This document shows, in pieces, positions 51,606-59,877 of a stretch of 64,000 nucleotides of DNA. A program made the translations under genes and the position numbers. Positions within the stretch are counted from its first letter, which is position 1. Every line of letters begins with the position of its first letter. The notes under the pieces are model-generated. The model was not told the origin of the DNA. It ran no database searches and saw only the letters and a program-made list of their open reading frames with translations. Origin of the DNA: Sedimentibacter hydroxybenzoicus DSM 7310 (GTDB taxonomy: Bacteria; Bacillota; Clostridia; Tissierellales; Sedimentibacteraceae); the NCBI RefSeq assembly GCF_013403245.1, contig NZ_JACBNQ010000012.1:1-64000 (forward strand), given 5' to 3'.

Positions 51606-53342
51606 ATGAAGAAAAAAGTTTTAAGCTTAGTCTTAGTGGCATTATTAATTCTAAGCAGTTTCAGCTTCGCATTTGCAACTGACAACATCGAAACTACAAG
51701 AATCACTATTATCCACACTAATGACACGCACGCAAGATTGATGGGCACAGATAATGAAATAGGATTTGCTAAAATCGCCACTATCATCAAAGAGACAAAG
51801 GAAATAAATCCTAATACGCTGGTTCTTGATGCCGGAGATACCCTGCACGGTATGCCTATTGTTAACATAAGTAAAGGCGAAAATGCATTGAAGGTTTTGT
51901 CAGCAGCCGGGTATGATTATATGACAATTGGAAATCATGATTTTAATTATGGACAAGAAAGATTGTTAGAATTAAAGGGCATGTCGGAAGTTGAAATGTT
52001 AAGCGCCAATGTCCTTAACGAAAATGGAGAAAGCTTATTTACACCTTATGCTATCAAAGAGATAGGTGGAGTAAAGATTGGAATATTTGGATTGACCACT
52101 CCTGAAACAGCTTATAAAACAAGTCCAAGCAACGTTGTGGGTTTAACATTTGCCGATTCGATTGAAATATCTAAAAAAATGGTTGAAGAATTAAAAGACC
52201 AAACTGATATAATTATTGCACTTGTGCATATCGGCCTAGATGAAAGTTCAGTGGTAACGTCCAAACAAATTGCCGAACGCGTTGAAGGAATTGACATAAT
52301 TATAGACGGACACAGCCATACAGTTTTAGATGAAGGTTTAGTTGTAAACAATACTCTTATTGCACAAGCAGGAGAGCACGGTAAAAGTTTAGGCTTTGTA
52401 AATATAGATTTGCAAAACGGTCAGATCGTAAGTAAAACAGCTGAATTGGTATCGGCTCAGGCAGTCAAAGAAACTGCAGAAGATCCTGGGATAGTTGAAT
52501 TACTTGAAGAAATCAATGAATCAAACAAGGAAACTTTCAGCAAGGTTGTAGCTTCAACTGACATATTCTTAGACGGTGTAAGAGAAAATGTAAGAACCAA
52601 AGAAACAAACCTTGGTAACTTATCCGCCGATGCGGTAAGAGCTGCTGCGGGCTCAGACATTGGTTTTGTGAACGGTGGAAATATAAGGATTTCTCTTGAA
52701 ATCGGAGATATAACCTTTGGACAATTAGCGGAATTGTTCCCGTTTGGGAATACTGTCCAGATTAAGAAAATTACAGGTGAAGATTTAATAAAGGTTTTGG
52801 AGCATTCTGTTAGCGGATATCCTGCTGCTCAGGGCGGTTTCTTGCACGTAAGCGGAATGTCTTTTGAGTTTGATCCTTCTATGGAAGCGGGCTCAAGAGT
52901 TATTGAAGTTACCGTAGGAGATATACTGTTAGATAAGGGCGCAGAATATACTGTAGCAATCAACGACTTCTTAGGTATTGGCGGAGATGGATTCACTATG
53001 TTTGAAAAGTATCCGATATACGGTGAAGTCGGTACTTACGAAGAAGTATTTGCAGAATACTTAAATACTAACGGAACAAAGGGAAGTGAAGTTTCGGGAA
53101 GAATTACGGTAAAGGAAGAAGTTGTTGAAGAACCGGCTCCTGTTGAGCCCGTTGAACCGACTCCTGTTGAACCCGTTGAACCAGTTCCTGCAGAGATAAT
53201 TTACATAGTAGTTCCCGGTGATGTTTTATGGAAAATTGCCGAAAAATACAGCACTACATGGGAAGAATTAGCAAGCTATAACAACTTAGCTAATCCGCAC
53301 TTAATCCTTCCTAGCCAGACTTTGAAAATACCCTCTAAATAG
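51606..53342 (+). CDS. Exported 5'-nucleotidase/metallophosphatase with LysM domain
   Basis: A 578-residue exported protein. The signal peptide ends SFSFAFATD. The metallophosphatase domain (about 30-290) has ITIIHTNDTHARLMG, DAGDTLHG, TIGNHDFNYG and IDGHSHTVLD, the metal ligands. The 5'-nucleotidase C-terminal domain (about 310-490) has NLGNLSADAVRAAAGSDIGF and NGGNIR. Then a Pro-Val-Glu-Pro-rich linker and a C-terminal LysM domain (VVPGDVLWKIAEKYSTTWEE) that binds peptidoglycan. It hydrolyses nucleotides or cyclic nucleotides at the cell wall. ATG 51606 is set by GGGAGG upstream. Confidence 0.9.
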   Translation: MKKKVLSLVLVALLILSSFSFAFATDNIETTRITIIHTNDTHARLMGTDNEIGFAKIATIIKETKEINPNTLVLDAGDTLHGMPIVNISKGENALKVLSAAGYDYMTIGNHDFNYGQERLLELKGMSEVEMLSANVLNENGESLFTPYAIKEIGGVKIGIFGLTTPETAYKTSPSNVVGLTFADSIEISKKMVEELKDQTDIIIALVHIGLDESSVVTSKQIAERVEGIDIIIDGHSHTVLDEGLVVNNTLIAQAGEHGKSLGFVNIDLQNGQIVSKTAELVSAQAVKETAEDPGIVELLEEINESNKETFSKVVASTDIFLDGVRENVRTKETNLGNLSADAVRAAAGSDIGFVNGGNIRISLEIGDITFGQLAELFPFGNTVQIKKITGEDLIKVLEHSVSGYPAAQGGFLHVSGMSFEFDPSMEAGSRVIEVTVGDILLDKGAEYTVAINDFLGIGGDGFTMFEKYPIYGEVGTYEEVFAEYLNTNGTKGSEVSGRITVKEEVVEEPAPVEPVEPTPVEPVEPVPAEIIYIVVPGDVLWKIAEKYSTTWEELASYNNLANPHLILPSQTLKIPSK

Positions 53343-53393
53343 CGATTGAATGACAATTAATCTGCTGCAGGTTAGAAAATGAATATCAATTGG

Positions 53394-53419
53394 AAAAAGG
53401 CGCAAAAACGCCTTTTTCT
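53394..53419 (+). terminator. Terminator of the nucleotidase gene
   Basis: AAAAAGGCG and CGCCTTTTT form a perfect stem with a CAAAAA-type loop, followed by CTTCTTTTT. Confidence 0.88.
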
Positions 53420-53454
53420 TCTTTTTGCAACTTAATTACTGCATACGAGATTGC

Positions 53455-54291
53455 CTATTCTCCCTTGCTAAGTATAAGCACCGTTAGCTCAGGTGGCGCC
53501 ATAAATCTCATCGGTATCTGGGATGTCCCGAGACCAATGTTTACATAAAGATTTGTCTGTCTGTAATTGTTAAAGCTGTAAAGTCCTCTTGTATATTTTT
53601 TTGCCAATAACGGCAATGAATCTACAAACGGCAAATTCACCTGTCCTCCGTGACTGTGTCCGGATAAAAATAAATCAATATCATATTCCAATAAAAAATC
53701 TATTACATCCGGCTCATGGCTCAAAACTATATTGTATCTGTCTTCATCAAGCATTCCTGTTATTGTTTCTCTGTCATAGTCTCCAAATATTGAATCATCC
53801 ATGCCTATAATATTTATATTGAAATCTTCTAAATGTATTTTTTCATTTTTAAGAAGTATAAAACCGCTGTTTTTCATTATTTCCTCATAAACTCTTTCTG
53901 CACCTCCGCCATAATCATGATTGCCGTATACGGCATACTTTCCTAAAGGTGCTTCGATAGAATTCAGTATTTCCCATATTTCATTTATATTGTCCTTATT
54001 TTCATAATTGTTATATTCATCTATTAAATCGCCTGTAAAAACAACTATGTGCGGAGTTTCTTCATTTATCCTTTCAACAGCTCTCTTTAGGTCATTTTCG
54101 TTAAAGTGACTTGAAATATGCGTATCAGAAAACTGAAGTATTTTTAATTTGCCCGCATTTTTATTTAACAAATTACTGTTTATATTTTCATATCGTACTG
54201 TTAACAAATTCGGCTCTACAAGCCGAGCATATATAAAAGTTAAAAAAATTATGAATATAATTGTGAATATAAAGATGATTATTTTTTTCAC
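53455..54291 (-). CDS. Membrane-anchored metallophosphoesterase (YkuE/YaeI-like)
   Basis: A 278-residue protein with an N-terminal membrane helix (MKKIIIFIFTIIFIIFLTFI). The calcineurin-like metal sites are FSDTHIS, FTGDLIDEYN, YGNHDYGG, LSHEPDV and LSGHSHGGQVNLPF, all intact. The YkuE/YaeI group hydrolyses phosphodiesters such as UDP-2,3-diacylglucosamine or related lipids. The catalytic domain is likely outside the membrane. It stands alone between the nucleotidase and Veg genes. Confidence 0.88.
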   Translation of the reverse strand: MKKIIIFIFTIIFIIFLTFIYARLVEPNLLTVRYENINSNLLNKNAGKLKILQFSDTHISSHFNENDLKRAVERINEETPHIVVFTGDLIDEYNNYENKDNINEIWEILNSIEAPLGKYAVYGNHDYGGGAERVYEEIMKNSGFILLKNEKIHLEDFNINIIGMDDSIFGDYDRETITGMLDEDRYNIVLSHEPDVIDFLLEYDIDLFLSGHSHGGQVNLPFVDSLPLLAKKYTRGLYSFNNYRQTNLYVNIGLGTSQIPMRFMAPPELTVLILSKGE

Positions 54292-54340
54292 TTAAACTGC
54301 TCCCTGATAAAATTCATTTTGAGTATATCAAAATTATAAA

Positions 54341-54399
54341 AAAAAATAAAGCTAAACTTGTTGTTTGATTTTTATAATTTCAAGTTTACTTTATTTTTT
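54341..54399 (-). terminator. Terminator of veg
   Basis: AAAAAATAAAG-CT-AAACTTG (54341-54360) pairs with CAAGTTT-A-CTTTATTTTTT (54381-54399). The T run on the minus strand follows the veg stop codon. Confidence 0.75.
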
Positions 54400-54408
54400 A
54401 GCTCATAT

Positions 54409-54666
54409 TTACACGATTTGCCGTTCCTCTTCATCACATATGTAAAACTCAACGTAGTTGGTTAAAATGTCAATATAGTTAAATGATACTACTCTTCTTA
54501 ATCCATTATTTTCAACATGTACAGTAAAAATGGACGGATAAGTGTCAGCGATTACACCTTCTCTGACAGGTGATCTGCTTTTCCCTTTTTTTACTTTAAA
54601 TTTTACCTTTTTTCCGACACAACCTTCGACTAATCCCTTGACTCTCGTAACTGAACTAATTGTCAA
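54409..54666 (-). CDS. veg: Veg family protein
   Basis: An 85-residue protein of the Veg family: VKGLVEGCVGKKVKFKVKKG, then a basic loop and REGVIADTYPSIFTVHVENN. In B. subtilis Veg is highly expressed and stimulates biofilm genes; it lies next to ispE there, and ispE is also close here (56254). The start is TTG 54666, with AGAAGGTGA just upstream. It is monocistronic. Confidence 0.9.
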   Translation of the reverse strand: MTISSVTRVKGLVEGCVGKKVKFKVKKGKSRSPVREGVIADTYPSIFTVHVENNGLRRVVSFNYIDILTNYVEFYICDEEERQIV

Positions 54667-54783
54667 AAAATCACCTTCTAATCAATATTAAATGAAAAGT
54701 GAGGAAATATTATTCATTTAGTAACAGCATTGCCAAAATAATAAAAAATATGTACTGTTTCTTAATTTTGCTCTATTTTTGTC

Positions 54784-54812
54784 TTGCAAATAATGCTCAA
54801 ATAGAATATTAT
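54784..54812 (+). promoter_or_regulatory. Promoter of the corA leader transcript
   Basis: TTGCAA (54784-54789) and TATTAT (54807-54812) with a 17-bp spacer. Transcription would start near 54819, about 30 bases before the short leader ORF. Confidence 0.6.
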
Positions 54813-54849
54813 AAATAAGCCGATAAAAAATTCAAAAGGAGTGAAAGTA

Positions 54850-54930
54850 ATGGACGAGGTCCCTACGGTCAAACGGAAACACTTAACAAAACTGAATACT
54901 TCTCTATTGCTATGTCTTTCAATTTGGTAA
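54850..54930 (+). CDS. Possible leader peptide before corA (26 codons)
   Basis: A short ORF with a good ribosome-binding site (AAAGGAGTGAAAGTA before ATG) encodes MDEVPTVKRKHLTKLNTSLL, then LCLSIW. Its last codons lie in the arm TCTCTATT (54901-54908), which pairs with AATAGAGA (54929-54936) across the stop codon. AATAGA can pair instead with TCTATT at 54940-54945. It resembles a regulatory leader peptide, perhaps sensing magnesium or ribosome stalling. No protein evidence is available. Confidence 0.5.
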   Translation: MDEVPTVKRKHLTKLNTSLLLCLSIW

Positions 54931-54963
54931 TAGAGAAAATCTATTATTAAATTGAGGTGAGAA

Positions 54964-55899
54964 ATGCTTGATATATTCAAAACTATCGATGACACTCTTT
55001 TCACACTGGAAGAAATTGAGGAAGGTGCATGGATTAATTTAGTTGATCCAACGCCCGACGAATTGGATTTTATTGAAGATAAGCTTTCAGTTGACAGAGA
55101 TTTTTTAAGAGCAGCACTTGATGAAGAGGAGTCTGCTCGTTTAGACACGGAAAATGACCAGGTGTTAATATTGGTTGATACACCTTATGTAGAAAAAACT
55201 GACGAACATATTATTTATGAAACTCTGCCTTTAGGAATTATAATTACAAACAAAAATATTATTACAGTTTGCTTGAAAAATTCAATTGTATTGGACCAAT
55301 TTGAAAAAAACAGTATCAGAACTTTTTACACATATAAAAAATATAGATTTTTATATCAAATACTTTACAAGAATGCTCAAAGATATCTCTTATATTTAAG
55401 ACAAATAGACAGAATGAGCAATTATGTTGAAAAGCAGCTTCATGAATCCATGAAAAACAAAGAGCTTATACAGCTTATGGACTTAGAAAAATCCTTGGTT
55501 TATATAACAACCGCATTAAAAGCAAATCAGGTTGTGTTAGAGAAAATCCTGAGAATTAATATTATTAAAAAATATTCTGAAGATGAGGATTTGTTAGAGG
55601 ACGTTATAATTGAAAACAAGCAGGCAATTGAAATGGCAACCATATACAGCGGAATCCTGAGCGGAACGATGGATGCATTTGCTTCTGTAATATCAAACAA
55701 TTTAAACATAGTTATGAAGCTTTTGACTTCAATTACTATATTAATGGCAATACCAACTATGTTTTCAAGCTTCTATGGTATGAATGTAATGAATCTTCCA
55801 TTTGCAGCTTCTCCCTATGGTTTTTGGATAGTATTGGGGATTTCAGTATTGACATCAGGAATTGTAGGATTTGTATTAGCTAAAAAGAATTTATTTTAG
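54964..55899 (+). CDS. corA: CorA-family magnesium transporter
   Basis: A 311-residue ion channel of the CorA/MIT family. The N-terminal cytoplasmic domain (about 1-250) is acidic and ends in a long helix (ETATIYSGILSGTMDAFASV region). Two C-terminal membrane helices follow, with the ion-selectivity motif YGMN (YGMNVMNLPFAASPYGFW) between them and a basic C-terminus. It imports magnesium or a related divalent ion as a pentamer. GAGGTGAG precedes ATG 54964. The upstream transcript contains a possible leader peptide. Confidence 0.93.
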   Translation: MLDIFKTIDDTLFTLEEIEEGAWINLVDPTPDELDFIEDKLSVDRDFLRAALDEEESARLDTENDQVLILVDTPYVEKTDEHIIYETLPLGIIITNKNIITVCLKNSIVLDQFEKNSIRTFYTYKKYRFLYQILYKNAQRYLLYLRQIDRMSNYVEKQLHESMKNKELIQLMDLEKSLVYITTALKANQVVLEKILRINIIKKYSEDEDLLEDVIIENKQAIEMATIYSGILSGTMDAFASVISNNLNIVMKLLTSITILMAIPTMFSSFYGMNVMNLPFAASPYGFWIVLGISVLTSGIVGFVLAKKNLF

Positions 55900-55928
55900 C
55901 GATAGCTAAGAATCACAAAAAATGAACA

Positions 55929-55967
55929 GCACCCGGTTTCATCAATTACACACCTGAAACCGGGTGC
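55929..55967 (+). terminator. Terminator of corA
   Basis: GCACCCGGTTTCA (55929-55941) and TGAAACCGGGTGC (55955-55967) form a perfect 13-bp stem, extended by AATGAACA/TGCTATTCATT. The rest of the gap to 56190 is AT-rich, with nothing supportable seen. Confidence 0.88.
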
Positions 55968-56196
55968 TATTCATTTTGAAATTCACATTCTGCTTTTGGG
56001 GGAATCACCTCTTCCGTATATGTAAAACATTCATTTTACTGAATATAGTAAGTTTCCTTTTAATAAAATTTAAAATTTTCTTTATTTTATCTGGTATATT
56101 CAATAAAACTTATGTTGTATTTATTATATACCCAATAAAAAATTTTTTAATCATAATTCTGTATATTTTTTTGTGTTTATTCATTTATATTTTGGC

Positions 56197-56225
56197 TTGT
56201 TAAAAAATGCTGATTGGTATATAAT
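56197..56225 (+). promoter_or_regulatory. Promoter of ispE
   Basis: TTGTTA (56197-56202) and TATAAT (56220-56225) with a 17-bp spacer, 28 bp before the ispE start. Confidence 0.75.
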
Positions 56226-56253
56226 TAATCAAGGTCTGTAAAAGGGGTAAAAA

Positions 56254-57123
56254 ATGATTAAGCTATATTCCTACGGAAAAATTAATTTATTCTTAGATGT
56301 TAAGGGTAAACTTGAAAACAGCTATCACTCAATACGCACTGTTATGCAGTCGATAGATTTGTATGATGAAATTCAGCTGATATCCACAGAAGATAACAAA
56401 ATTTTGATCGAATGTAATTCCCCATCCATACCTCTAAATGAAGAAAATACATGCTATAAAGCTGCTTCTCATATTAAAGAAAAGTATCATATAAATTCCG
56501 GCGTCATCATAAAAATAAATAAGGTAATACCTTCTGAAGCAGGGCTTGCAGGAGGAAGCAGTAACTCCGCGGCAGTGATAAAAGGCCTAAACAAGCTTTG
56601 GAAATTAAATCTGTCAGTTGAAGAGCTTTTGTCAATAGGTGTTAACATAGGTGCAGATGTTCCTTTTTGCATAAACGGAGGAACGTATCTGGCAGAGGGC
56701 ATTGGTGAAAAACTCACAAAATTAAACGACTTTAAATGGGACTATATACTATTGATTAAACCTGAGTTTTCAATGTCAACTGCTTTTGTGTACAATAATT
56801 TGACTACAGATAACTATAATTTACATACAAATAACAAAATAATTAATTATATAAAGCATGATGATTATCTTAGCACTGCAAAATCAACAGCAAATACTTT
56901 GGAAAGGGTAGTGGAAAAATTTCATCCTGAAATAAATGATATAAAAAACATTATGCTCCAAGAAGGTGCAATAAGTTCTTTGATGACAGGAAGCGGCTCG
57001 GCAATGTACGGATTGTTCCCTGATATTAAAAGCTTAAATTCTGCATATGATGCATTTAAGGGTATTTATCATCAAGTATACATGACTAGGACAAATACAT
57101 TCGGTGTCAAAATATTTGATTAA
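56254..57123 (+). CDS. ispE: 4-diphosphocytidyl-2-C-methyl-D-erythritol kinase
   Basis: A 289-residue GHMP kinase of the MEP isoprenoid pathway. The N-terminus SYGKINLFLDVKGKLENSYH has the substrate-site Lys/Asn, PSEAGLAGGSSNSAAVIKGL is the ATP-binding glycine loop, and MTGSGSAMYGLFPD is the C-terminal GHMP motif. Length and order are standard. AAAGGGGTAAAAA precedes the ATG. The next gene begins 53 bases after its stop. Confidence 0.94.
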   Translation: MIKLYSYGKINLFLDVKGKLENSYHSIRTVMQSIDLYDEIQLISTEDNKILIECNSPSIPLNEENTCYKAASHIKEKYHINSGVIIKINKVIPSEAGLAGGSSNSAAVIKGLNKLWKLNLSVEELLSIGVNIGADVPFCINGGTYLAEGIGEKLTKLNDFKWDYILLIKPEFSMSTAFVYNNLTTDNYNLHTNNKIINYIKHDDYLSTAKSTANTLERVVEKFHPEINDIKNIMLQEGAISSLMTGSGSAMYGLFPDIKSLNSAYDAFKGIYHQVYMTRTNTFGVKIFD

Positions 57124-57176
57124 TGTTAAAAATATTTGGGTATCAACAATTTTATAAAATAAATGCGAGGGACACT

Positions 57177-57716
57177 ATGAAAAAGATTTTAATATTAATA
57201 ATGGCAATATTGCTGGTTGGATGTTCAAATCCAATTATTCCGGACAATGAAGATAACGAAAATCCTAATGAATCTGAAAACATCGAAAAGGAAGTCGAAA
57301 AGGAAGCAATAATGGCTCCTGACTTTCAGCTTGAATCACTTGATGGCAGCACTATAAAATTAAGTGAAGTAATAAAGGATAAGAATGTTATTTTAAATTT
57401 CTGGGCAACCTGGTGCGGTTTTTGTGTAGTTGAAATGCCTGATTTAGAAAAATTACAGGAAGCTCATGCCGATGATTTGTTGGTGCTTACCATAAATGTC
57501 GGTGAAACTAAGGAAAAAGTGCAAAAATTTGTAGAAGAAAATAATTTAAATCTTACGGTAGTTCTTGATGAGGAAATGAAAGTTAATAATAATTACGGTG
57601 TTCGTTCGTATCCTACTACCATAGCCATAAATAAAAAAGGTGAAGCAATAGGAGGCTATGTAGGTATGCTCACATATGAACAAATGGAACAGTTGTACGG
57701 ATATTTTGAAGAATAA
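57177..57716 (+). CDS. TlpA/ResA-like thiol-disulfide lipoprotein
   Basis: A 179-residue lipoprotein (lipobox LLVGCSNP, Cys about 16). After an acidic linker comes a thioredoxin-like domain with the active site NFWATWCGFCVVEMPDLEKL (WCGFC) and the cis-proline segment VRSYPTTIAINKKGEAIGGY. It acts outside the membrane as a reductant of protein disulfides, or as a peroxiredoxin-like partner. ATG 57177 has GCGAGGGACAC upstream; a longer reading from 57123 would lack a site and overlap ispE. It is probably co-transcribed with ispE. Confidence 0.9.
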   Translation: MKKILILIMAILLVGCSNPIIPDNEDNENPNESENIEKEVEKEAIMAPDFQLESLDGSTIKLSEVIKDKNVILNFWATWCGFCVVEMPDLEKLQEAHADDLLVLTINVGETKEKVQKFVEENNLNLTVVLDEEMKVNNNYGVRSYPTTIAINKKGEAIGGYVGMLTYEQMEQLYGYFEE

Positions 57717-57721
57717 TAATT

Positions 57722-57846
57722 AAAAGTCATCTAAGATTGCTTGTGTCATTCCGAGCGATAGTGAAGTGTGTCCCCTTACCGCTGACAGATCCCTCGCTGT
57801 CGCTCAGGATGACAAGTACAAACTTAAGCGCTTAGATGATTTTTGT
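57722..57846. repeat. Nested inverted repeat acting as terminator
   Basis: The outer arms AAAGTCATCTAAG (57722-57734) and CTTAGATGATTTTT (57831-57844) enclose a 71-bp inner inverted repeat, TGTCATTCCGAGCGA (57744-57758) and TCGCTCAGGATGACA (57800-57814). The inner unit resembles the GTCATTCCGAGCG...AGGATGAC repeats seen scattered in many bacterial genomes. The T runs suggest it also ends transcription of the convergent genes on both sides. Confidence 0.65.
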
Positions 57847-57851
57847 TATGC

Positions 57852-58877
57852 CTATGATATTAATGACTTCATTGTATCAATCACATAATCTATATCTTCC
57901 TTTGTAACGTCTATGTGGCACACGAATCTGTATTCATCTGCTTCTATGCCGTTTATCTTTATGTTTTTTTCATACAGCTTTTCTATCAATGTTTTTTCGG
58001 ATATGACGTCTTCTGCCATTCTGAAGAAAACCATATCTATATCTAATCTGTCTCTTACAACCTCAACGCCTGGAAGCTCCGACAATCTTTGTGCCATGTA
58101 TTTAGCATTTTCATGATCCTCATGTAACCTGTCCGCCATTTTTTCCAAAGCAATGATACCTGCAGCCGCAATAATTCCTACCTGTCTCATTCCTCCGCCC
58201 ATCAGTTTTCTGTATTTTCTTGCTTTGTCTATAAAGCTTTTGCTTCCTGCAATCATCGAGCCTGCCGGTGCGGCTAGACCTTTAGATAAACAAAACATTA
58301 CCGAATCGCAATTTGCGGTAATTTCTTTAGGATCTACTCCTAAAGACACTGCCGCATTAAACAATCTTGCACCGTCCATGTGAACAGGTATGGAGTGCTT
58401 TTCCGCTATATCCTTAATCTCCTTCAAAATGCTTAACGGAACAACTGAACCGCAGCCGTGAGCTTCTTCGACGCAAATAAGCCCTGTTTCAGGCTCATGT
58501 ATGTCATCCACACGAATTGCATTCTCCACATCGATTGGCTTCATTATTCCGTTTACAGTTTCTAACGTCCTGAGCTGCACTCCGGCTATAACTGCTGAGC
58601 CGCCTACTTCATGGACAACTATATGATTATTTTTGCCTATTATTACTTCCTGCCCTCTGTTTGTATGTGTCAAAAGGGCTAATTGATTTCCAAAAGTACC
58701 GCTGGGAACAAACAAAGCAGCTTCCTTTCCAACCTTTTCGGCAGCCAATTTTTCAAGCTTATTTATTGTCGGATCATCTCCGTAAACATCGTCACCGACC
58801 TCGGCGTTAGCAATTGCTTGTCTCATTTCATCCGTAGGCATTGTAACAGTATCACTTCTTAAATCTATAAATTTCAT
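57852..58877 (-). CDS. ltaE: Low-specificity L-threonine aldolase
   Basis: A 341-residue PLP enzyme that splits threonine (or allo-threonine) to glycine and acetaldehyde. It has the N-terminal FIDLRSDTVTMPTDEMRQAI, VGDDVYGDDPTINKLE, HMDGARLFNAAVSLG, and the PLP lysine in CLSKGLAAPAGSMIAGSKSF. Length is standard. Its ATG overlaps the stop of the folD-like gene by four bases, so the two are translationally coupled; glycine and one-carbon units would be made together. Confidence 0.93.
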   Translation of the reverse strand: MKFIDLRSDTVTMPTDEMRQAIANAEVGDDVYGDDPTINKLEKLAAEKVGKEAALFVPSGTFGNQLALLTHTNRGQEVIIGKNNHIVVHEVGGSAVIAGVQLRTLETVNGIMKPIDVENAIRVDDIHEPETGLICVEEAHGCGSVVPLSILKEIKDIAEKHSIPVHMDGARLFNAAVSLGVDPKEITANCDSVMFCLSKGLAAPAGSMIAGSKSFIDKARKYRKLMGGGMRQVGIIAAAGIIALEKMADRLHEDHENAKYMAQRLSELPGVEVVRDRLDIDMVFFRMAEDVISEKTLIEKLYEKNIKINGIEADEYRFVCHIDVTKEDIDYVIDTMKSLIS

Positions 58878-59740
58878 AATACACCTTCCTGTTTATTCAA
58901 AAGTTTGCATGCCTTTATAACATGTTTTGCAAGTATGGCAGTTGTGACAGAGCCAACTCCTCCCGGAACGGGAGTAATTAAGCTTGCCTTGTCTATACAT
59001 TCATCTGTTTTTACATCACCTGTCATTGTTCCTTCTTCGTCAACATTTATTCCCACATCTATTACTACTGCGCCATCCTTTACAAAATTGCCGTCTACCA
59101 TTTGTGATTTCCCCACCGCAGCAATTAAGATATCGGCGTTTCTCGTAACATCACTTAAATTCTTAGTTTTGGAATGACAAACAGTAACTGTAGCATCCTC
59201 TTTCAATAAAAGCATAGCCATCGGTTTACCTACAACCATAGACCTTCCAAGCACAACAGAGTTGCTTCCTTTTAAGTTAACCTTATTATATTTTAATATT
59301 TCCATGGCTGCTAACGGAGTACATGGAGGAAACCCTGTTTCATCTCCTTCATAAACCTTTGCGGCATTTATAGGGTTAAAACAATCAATATCTTTTTCAG
59401 GTCTGATAATAAATTTAACATCATCCTCATTGATTTGCTTTGGCAGAGGTCTGAATAACAGTATACCGTGGACTGATTCATCATCATTAACCTTTTTTAA
59501 CGCCAAAATAAAATTTTCCTGACTGATATCTATAGGTAATTTTAAAACCTCACACAATATATTGCATGATTCCATCCTCTTTAATGCGGCTCTTTCATAA
59601 GCCAGATCATCTTCTCTTTCACCGACCCTTACGATCATAAGCTTCGGGTTTATACCTTTTTGTTTGATTTTTTCTGCTGCTTCCTTAACTTCCTGCGTGA
59701 TAACGTTAGCAACATCCTTGCCTTTTATTAAATCGCCCAT
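58874..59740 (-). CDS. folD: FolD-type methylenetetrahydrofolate dehydrogenase, cyclohydrolase residues replaced
   Basis: A 288-residue protein of the FolD family. The cofactor domain is intact: NSVVLGRSMVVGKPMAMLLL and TPVPGGVGSVTTAILAKHV. In the active site, Tyr48 is kept, but the Lys four residues on (human Lys56) is Ala52, and the Gln of VQLPLP is Phe96 (LLFRPLP). The Asp of KDIDCFNP remains. In studied enzymes that Lys is needed for cyclohydrolase but less for dehydrogenase, so this may be a dehydrogenase-only form. ATG 59740 has AGGAG six bases upstream. Operon with threonine aldolase. Confidence 0.87.
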   Translation of the reverse strand: MGDLIKGKDVANVITQEVKEAAEKIKQKGINPKLMIVRVGEREDDLAYERAALKRMESCNILCEVLKLPIDISQENFILALKKVNDDESVHGILLFRPLPKQINEDDVKFIIRPEKDIDCFNPINAAKVYEGDETGFPPCTPLAAMEILKYNKVNLKGSNSVVLGRSMVVGKPMAMLLLKEDATVTVCHSKTKNLSDVTRNADILIAAVGKSQMVDGNFVKDGAVVIDVGINVDEEGTMTGDVKTDECIDKASLITPVPGGVGSVTTAILAKHVIKACKLLNKQEGVL

Positions 59741-59818
59741 TTTCATCTCCTGTTTTAATTATAGCTATTTATTCATTATAGTATATATCAAAAACCTACC
59801 ATATTACAATATATTAAA

Positions 59819-59847
59819 TTGACAATTTATATCAAATTGATTAACAT
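59819..59847 (+). promoter_or_regulatory. Promoter of the MATE gene
   Basis: TTGACA (59819-59824) and TAACAT (59842-59847) with a 17-bp spacer, 31 bp before the start codon. Confidence 0.55.
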
Positions 59848-59877
59848 AGATAATAGTTTTATACAAAGGAGCAGAAT

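Noticed and set aside
54820-54963. M-box magnesium riboswitch before corA
   Set aside because: The leader is too short and lacks the conserved M-box segments; a leader ORF explains it better.
55964-56203. 79-codon open frame of hydrophobic residues
   Set aside because: It starts at a GTG within the corA terminator, has no ribosome-binding site, and its Phe/Ile/Leu-rich content is what AT-rich non-coding DNA gives by chance.
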